From JAFKFH01 sp017307375 (lineage in GTDB: Bacteria > Pseudomonadota > Alphaproteobacteria > Ferrovibrionales > Ferrovibrionaceae), in assembly GCA_965229335.1 (NCBI GenBank), contig OZ245874.1:620001-684000 (forward strand): a DNA stretch of 64,000 nucleotides, read 5' to 3'. Positions 59,092 through 64,000 of this stretch are shown here, one piece after another; position 1 is the stretch's first letter; each line of letters starts with the position of its first letter. The translations under genes were made by a program, and so were the position numbers. A model generated the notes under the pieces. It saw nothing but the letters and a program-made list of their open reading frames with translations, was not told where the DNA came from and made no database searches.

Positions 59092-60135
59092 ATGACGGTT
59101 GCCCCGCCCGCGATGCTGGAATTCGACTCCGTCGGCCATGCCTACGGATCGAAGGTGGCGGTCGAGGATTTTTCGCTTGCACTGGTGCCCGGCGAGGTGG
59201 CCTGCCTGCTCGGCCCCTCGGGTTGCGGCAAGTCGACGCTGCTGCGGCTGGCCGCCGGGCTCGAGAGTCCGGCCCGTGGCCGCATCCGCATCGACGGCCG
59301 CACCGTCTCCGAGCCCGGCCGCGTCCTGGCGCCCGAACGGCGCGGCGTCGGCCTGGTATTTCAGGACTTTGCCCTCTTTCCGCATCTGAGCGTCGAGGAC
59401 AATGTCGCTTTCGGACTGTCCGGTGCCGGCCGCCGGGAGGTCGCCCGCGCGATGCTTGCCCGGGTCGGGCTGGTGGATCGGGCGCGCAGCTTTCCCCATA
59501 TGCTGTCCGGCGGCCAGCAGCAGCGCGTGGCGCTGGCCCGTGCGCTGGCGCCGCGCCCGCAGGTGATGCTGCTGGATGAACCGTTTTCCAGCCTGGACGC
59601 GCGGCTGCGCGAAACGCTGCGCGAGGAGACGCTGGCGCTGCTGCGCGAATCGGGCGCGGCGACGCTGATGGTGACCCATGATCCCGACGAGGCGATGGCC
59701 TTGTCGGACCGGATCGCGGTGATGCGGGACGGACGGCTGCTGCAGGTCGGATCGCCGGCCGCCATCTATCATCGCCCGATCGACGCGTTCACCGCCGCCT
59801 TCCTGGGCGAAGTCAACGAACTGCCGGGCCAGGTGCGGTCGGGCCGGGTCGAGACCGTACTGGGGGCGTTCGCCGCGCCGGACTGGGCCGAAGGGGCGTG
59901 GGTCACGGCGATGGTGCGGCCAGAAGCCGTCCGGCTGGACCTGCACGAGCGGGGCCAGTCCGCCACCGTCGCCGACGCCCGCCAGATCGGCGAGGCCCTG
60001 GTGCTGCGGCTGGTCTGTGCCGACGGCACCAGGATCCGGGTCCGCCAGATCGGCGGCGCGGCGCCCGCGGCCGGCAGCAACGTCGGCCTGGTGGTCGACC
60101 CGGACCGCCTGATGGTCTTTCCTGCGGCGCGGTAG
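59092..60135 (+). CDS. Orphan ABC ATPase, FbpC/PotA-like
   Basis: 347 residues from the ATG at 59092; an ATG at 59113 is possible. Walker A GPSGCGKSTLLRLAAG, Q-loop VFQDFALFPHLSV, signature LSGGQQQRVALARAL, Walker B VMLLDEPFSSLDARLR, and H-loop MVTHDPDEAMAL. C-terminal TOBE-like region VTAMVRPEAVRL. FbpC- and PotA-type ATPases serve iron or polyamine importers, but no permease or binding-protein gene is adjacent, so its partners are elsewhere. Confidence 0.88.
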   Translation: MTVAPPAMLEFDSVGHAYGSKVAVEDFSLALVPGEVACLLGPSGCGKSTLLRLAAGLESPARGRIRIDGRTVSEPGRVLAPERRGVGLVFQDFALFPHLSVEDNVAFGLSGAGRREVARAMLARVGLVDRARSFPHMLSGGQQQRVALARALAPRPQVMLLDEPFSSLDARLRETLREETLALLRESGAATLMVTHDPDEAMALSDRIAVMRDGRLLQVGSPAAIYHRPIDAFTAAFLGEVNELPGQVRSGRVETVLGAFAAPDWAEGAWVTAMVRPEAVRLDLHERGQSATVADARQIGEALVLRLVCADGTRIRVRQIGGAAPAAGSNVGLVVDPDRLMVFPAAR

Positions 60136-60192
60136 CGACTTTCACGCCGTCCGGCTACACTGCCGCCGGGATACAAGCAGGGGTGGCGTGCG

Positions 60193-62880
60193 TTGGCAGG
60201 CGGGGCCTCGACGGCGGCGGGCAAGGAACCGGCGGAGGACACGGCGGAGGAGGCTGGCAAGGGCGAGCGACGCTCGGCGCTGTTTGACGCCCTGCCGGTA
60301 CCTGTGGCGCTGGTCGACGACGACGGCCTGCTGATCGACGGCAACCAGGCGTTCGCCCGGCTGGCCGAATATGCGGCGACCGAGCTTGGCCGCAGCGCCT
60401 TGCGGCTTTTTTTTGCCAGGCCGGACGGTTCCGGCGTCAATCTGCGGCTGCTTGCGCGGGGGATGCCGATGCCCTGCCAACTCGAACTCAACCGCAAGTT
60501 CGGCGGGCGGGTCGATCTCGCCTGCACGTTGAACTGGACGGCGCAGGCCGGCGGCTGGTGCGTCACCGTGGTCGACGGTGCCTTGCGCGCCCCCGGCGAC
60601 GAAACCGCCCCTGCCACCCTGGCGGCGGCGCTGGACCATCTGCCGCATCCGATCTCGGTATGGGACGAGGCCGACCAACTGTGTTTTGCCAATGCCGCCT
60701 TCCGGTCCTTCACCACGGCCGAGGTTGGACCGCTGCCGGCGGGTATTGATTTCGCCAGCTATATCGGCCGCGTGCGCGCAGCGTCGGGCGCGGCGCTGAC
60801 GCCGCCCGGCTGGCTCGACCAGCGCCTGGCGCTCCATGCCAATCCGGCCGGCCCGTTCGAATTGTCGCTGTCGGACGGCCGCAGGCTGATGGTGACCGAG
60901 GCTCGCCTGCCCGGCGGCGGCACGGTCACTCTCTATTCCGATATCACCCCGCAGGCCGAGGTCGAGCGTCGGCTGGCCCAGACCGTCGAGCAGCTGAAGG
61001 ATCGCGAGCAGGCCCTGAAGCGCTCGCTGCGCCGGCTGGAAGAGGCCGAGCGCATCGCCCATCTCGGTTACTGGGAACAGGATCTCGCCACCGGCACCGG
61101 CTATTTCACCGAAGAATTCTGCCGCATGCTCGGCGAGACCGTCGCGACCATGGTGCCGACCTTCAAGGCTTTCGCCGACCGTCTCGAGCCCGAGGAGCGC
61201 CGGCGGCTGATCGCGGCGTCGCAGTCGGCATTTGCCGGCGCCGGGAACGCCATGCTGGAACTCCGCTTCCGCCGCCGCGACGGGACGCTGCGCCATCTGC
61301 GCTTCTGGGGTTATGTCGAGCACGACGCCCAGGGCAAGCCCCGCAGAACGGCCGGCGTGGTGCTCGACATCACCGCCGAGCGGACGACCGAGCTCGCCTT
61401 GCGCGAATCGGAAGCCCGCCTGCTCGACTTTGCCTCGGCGTCGTCGGACTGGTTCTGGGAAACCGGCCCCGATCACCGCTTCACCTGGTTTTCGGCCGGC
61501 GCCTTCGATCTGGCGCTGCGCAGCCCGTCGAGCATCCAGGTCGGCGGCACCCGCTGGGAGATTTCGGGCCAGTCGCCGGACCACCCGGCCTGGCGCGGCC
61601 ATGTCGACGACCTGGAGCACCGCCGGCCGTTCCGCGACTTTCGCTATCAGGTCGTGCGTGCCGATGGCCAGCCGGGCTGGATCTCGGTTTCGGGCCGGCC
61701 ACGTTTCATCGACGGCGTCTTCGCCGGCTACCGCGGTGTTGCCGCCGACGTTTCGGTCGCCGTGGCGGCCGAGACCGCCTTGCGCGCGAGCGAGGAGCGG
61801 TTCCGTCGCGCCTTCGACGACGGCCTCGTCGGCATGGCGCTGATCGGGCCGGACGGCCGTTTCCTTGCCGCCAACCATGCGTTGCTCGGCATGATCGGGG
61901 TGGCCGAATCGGCGATTGCCGGCAAGACGATGGCCGCACTCGCCGATCCGGACGAGCCGGATCCCGGGTGGGCCTGGCTCGAACGGGCCTGGGGCGATCC
62001 CGGGCAGCCGAGCTATGACGGCGAGCGCCGCGTCCGCCACCCCGATGGCCGCACCGTCTGGCTGCGTGTGGGGGCGGTGATGGTGCGCGATGGCGCCCGC
62101 CCGTTGCATGCGATCGCCCAGTTCCAGGACGTGACCGACCAGAAGCGGGCGCTGGCCGAACTGGCCAAGGCCAAGGAAGCGGCCGAGGCGGCAAGCCACG
62201 CCAAATCCATGTTCCTCGGCAATATGAGCCATGAATTGCGCACGCCGCTCAATGCCGTGATGGGATTCGGCCAGATCATCGCCGATGCGCTGTTCGGCCC
62301 GCTTGACGAGCGCTATCGCGGCTATGGTCGCGATATCGTGCTGTCCGGGCAGCATCTGCTGGAACTGATCGACGAGATCCTCGATACCTCGCGGCTTGAG
62401 GTCGGCGCCTATCGCATCGCGCCGGCCCCCGTTGCCCTCGCCGGGCTGATCGGCGACGCCGCGCGGATGCTGCGCGACCGCGCCGTCCGAGGCGGCCTGA
62501 CCCTCGACCTGCCCGCCGTCGACCCGGGCGAGACGATCACCGTCGATGCCCGGGCGATCCGTCAGGTGCTGATCAATCTGCTTGCGAATGCGATCAAGTT
62601 CACCCCGCCCGGCGGCCATGTCGCGGTAAGCGTGGCGAGAAGGGCCGGCGCGGTGGAGATCGCGGTCAGAGATTCCGGGGTCGGCATCGCCGAGGCGGAT
62701 CTCGAGCGCATCTTCGTCCCCTTCGTCCAGGTCGAACGCGAACGTGGCCGGTTCCACGAAGGGGCGGGCCTGGGCCTGCCGCTGTCGCGCCGCCTGATCG
62801 AGATGCACGGCGGAACCCTGCTGCCCGAAAGCCTGCCCGGCCGGGGCAGCCGGTTCGTGATCACGCTGCCGATTGACTGA
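60193..62880 (+). CDS. Multi-PAS sensor histidine kinase
   Basis: 895 residues from a TTG at 60193. No membrane helix, so cytoplasmic. Four or five PAS-type domains: about 28-135, 145-255, 285-400, 405-525 and 530-655, the middle ones PAS_3-like with C-terminal GVVLDITAERT and FQDVTDQKRA segments. A short coiled coil (160 residues after the second) and HisKA follow, with the phospho-acceptor His680 in MSHELRTPLN, then HATPase_c (NLLANAIKF, DSGVGIAEADLERIF, GAGLGLPLSRRLIEMHGG). No receiver domain or response-regulator gene is adjacent. Signal unknown. Confidence 0.9.
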   Translation: MAGGASTAAGKEPAEDTAEEAGKGERRSALFDALPVPVALVDDDGLLIDGNQAFARLAEYAATELGRSALRLFFARPDGSGVNLRLLARGMPMPCQLELNRKFGGRVDLACTLNWTAQAGGWCVTVVDGALRAPGDETAPATLAAALDHLPHPISVWDEADQLCFANAAFRSFTTAEVGPLPAGIDFASYIGRVRAASGAALTPPGWLDQRLALHANPAGPFELSLSDGRRLMVTEARLPGGGTVTLYSDITPQAEVERRLAQTVEQLKDREQALKRSLRRLEEAERIAHLGYWEQDLATGTGYFTEEFCRMLGETVATMVPTFKAFADRLEPEERRRLIAASQSAFAGAGNAMLELRFRRRDGTLRHLRFWGYVEHDAQGKPRRTAGVVLDITAERTTELALRESEARLLDFASASSDWFWETGPDHRFTWFSAGAFDLALRSPSSIQVGGTRWEISGQSPDHPAWRGHVDDLEHRRPFRDFRYQVVRADGQPGWISVSGRPRFIDGVFAGYRGVAADVSVAVAAETALRASEERFRRAFDDGLVGMALIGPDGRFLAANHALLGMIGVAESAIAGKTMAALADPDEPDPGWAWLERAWGDPGQPSYDGERRVRHPDGRTVWLRVGAVMVRDGARPLHAIAQFQDVTDQKRALAELAKAKEAAEAASHAKSMFLGNMSHELRTPLNAVMGFGQIIADALFGPLDERYRGYGRDIVLSGQHLLELIDEILDTSRLEVGAYRIAPAPVALAGLIGDAARMLRDRAVRGGLTLDLPAVDPGETITVDARAIRQVLINLLANAIKFTPPGGHVAVSVARRAGAVEIAVRDSGVGIAEADLERIFVPFVQVERERGRFHEGAGLGLPLSRRLIEMHGGTLLPESLPGRGSRFVITLPID

Positions 62881-62938
62881 TGATTCATAATTACCGATGA
62901 TCCGCCCGCCGAATCAGGCCAAGCGGGAGGACAGGCGC

Positions 62939-64000
62939 ATGGTTGCATCACCGGACGACATCGTGCTGGCAGGCGGCATGCGCTCGCCATTCGGGGATTT
63001 CGGGCGGTCGCTGAAGGACGTGCCGGCCTCCGACCTTGCGGTGCATGCGGCGCGCGCGGCGCTCGACCGCGTCGGGCTGACCCCGGGGCGCATCGACCAC
63101 CTGGTGCTCGGCAACACCTTGCCGGTCGACCAGGACGGGCTGTTCGGCGGCCGGGTCGTGGCGCTGAAGCTCGGCATGCCCGAGGATTCCTGCGCGATGA
63201 ACGTGGCGCGTGCCTGCGGCACGGGCCTGCAGGCGATCGTGTCGGCCGGGCAGCAACTGCAGTCGGGCCACAGCCGCGTCGCATTGGCCGGCGGCGTCGA
63301 GAATTACTCGCGGGCGCCGTTCGTCGTCACCTCGGCACGCTGGGGCCATGCGCGCGGGCCGCAGGTCATGACCGACATGCTCGACTATTGCTATCGCGAT
63401 CCGTTCAACGGCGAATACATGGGCGAGACGGCGGAAAACCTTGCCGATGAATTCGGCTACGATCGCGACGCCATGGACGAATGGGCGCTGATGAGCCAGC
63501 GCCGCGCCGGCCAGGGGCAGGCCTCGGGCTTCCTGGCCCGCCAGATCGCGCCGATCAGCGTGCCCGACGGCCGCGGCGTGAAGGTCTTCGACATGGACGA
63601 GTTCCCCCGGCCCAACATCACGCCGGAACGCCTGGCAGGCCTCAAGCCTGCCTTCCGCAAGGATGGGCGCGTCACCGCCGGCAATTCGTCGGGTGTGACC
63701 GACGGTGCCGCCTTCATGGTGATGACCACGCGCGACGAGGCGCGGCGCCACGACATCGAACCGCTGGTACGGCTGGTCGATTGGGCGGTGGTCGGCGTGC
63801 CGCCCCGCATCATGGGCATCGGCCCGGTGCCCGCGATCGCCAAGCTGTTCGAACGTACCGGGCTCGAGGTCGACGACATCGACTATTTCGAGATCAACGA
63901 GGCCTTTGCCGCCGTCAACCTGCATGCCGAGCGCATGCTGAAGATTCCGCGCGACCGTACCAATCTCTATGGCGGCGGCATCTCGATCGGCCACCCGCCC
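62939..64000 (+). CDS. Acetyl-CoA C-acyltransferase (thiolase), cut by window end
   Basis: The ATG at 62939 follows GGGAGGACAGGCGC; 354 codons are present and the C-terminus is outside. Active Cys in NVARACGTGLQAIVSAGQQL (about residue 91), EINEAFAAVNLHAERM, and GGGISIGHPP, which ends the window at the catalytic His. Substitution of Ala for the usual Phe before Cys (RACGTG rather than RFCGSS) separates it from the two thiolases at the left end. It may serve a different chain length or acetoacetyl-CoA. Confidence 0.92.
   Translation, partial: MVASPDDIVLAGGMRSPFGDFGRSLKDVPASDLAVHAARAALDRVGLTPGRIDHLVLGNTLPVDQDGLFGGRVVALKLGMPEDSCAMNVARACGTGLQAIVSAGQQLQSGHSRVALAGGVENYSRAPFVVTSARWGHARGPQVMTDMLDYCYRDPFNGEYMGETAENLADEFGYDRDAMDEWALMSQRRAGQGQASGFLARQIAPISVPDGRGVKVFDMDEFPRPNITPERLAGLKPAFRKDGRVTAGNSSGVTDGAAFMVMTTRDEARRHDIEPLVRLVDWAVVGVPPRIMGIGPVPAIAKLFERTGLEVDDIDYFEINEAFAAVNLHAERMLKIPRDRTNLYGGGISIGHPP

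Noticed and set aside
1..64000. tRNA, rRNA, CRISPR array, insertion sequence or prophage.
   Set aside because: No cloverleaf, rRNA segment, regularly spaced repeats, transposase or phage structural gene was seen on reading both strands; short tRNAs could be missed without a search program.

Overview
The window is GC-rich, densely packed chromosomal DNA of an alphaproteobacterium. The gene families point to Rhodospirillales-like relatives: a UPF0335/DUF2312 protein, a TIGR02186 protein, an alphaproteobacterial CheZ, napEDABC, and several acyl-CoA gene sets. The genus cannot be fixed from sequence alone. Many neighbouring genes overlap by 4 bp as ATGA or GTGA, so GTG starts and translational coupling are common. 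No rRNA, tRNA, CRISPR array, insertion sequence or phage block was seen.

Layout. (1) 1-9.0 kb, minus strand: a fatty-acid beta-oxidation block led by a LiuR-like MerR regulator with its own palindromic operator. It holds two thiolases, two acyl-CoA dehydrogenases, and two hydratase/dehydrogenase fusions of opposite domain order, one of them cut by the window start. (2) 9.1-14.6 kb: a diguanylate cyclase, a lysozyme-like SH3 protein, an Mpo1-like protein, a TIGR02186 protein, and an AAA ATPase/DUF4276 pair that resembles a small defence module. (3) 14.6-20.3 kb: a Ugp-like ABC importer with a tyrosine phosphatase and a divergent phosphodiesterase, separated by a Pho-box-like repeat. (4) 20.3-29.5 kb: thioesterase, iron-containing alcohol dehydrogenase, a methyltransferase-like protein, an M23 peptidase, HrpB helicase, an extensin-like lipoprotein, and a class III nucleotide cyclase. 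(5) 29.7-33.9 kb: periplasmic nitrate reductase napEDABC. (6) 33.9-44.2 kb: ribosome rescue factor ArfB, a HAD hydrolase, an SDR with a His-rich formamidase-family protein, Nudix, a lone molybdenum hydroxylase subunit, a CoA transferase, an MFS carrier, and enoyl-CoA hydratase. (7) 44.3-53.1 kb: CheZ, then an iron-siderophore uptake cluster (Fur-box-like site, AraC regulator, TonB receptor, ABC importer, siderophore-interacting reductase). (8) 53.1-64 kb: small conserved proteins, a ligase/N-formylglutamate amidohydrolase/FolD/YggU/YggT block, a TerC-CBS protein, an orphan ABC ATPase, a multi-PAS histidine kinase, and a truncated thiolase.

The most interesting signal is a family of four related intergenic elements (24.0, 27.4-27.6, 35.0-35.2 and 37.7-37.9 kb). 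Each has a CRP-like palindrome TGTGA-N6-NCACA, then a -10-like CATNNT at exactly the same distance (21 nt between them). A predicted transcript of about 120-205 nt follows, with C-rich CCUCC-type (anti-Shine-Dalgarno) segments and a GC-rich terminator hairpin. They look like paralogous, cAMP/CRP-family-activated small RNAs. One promoter overlaps the stop codon of the nucleotide cyclase gene.
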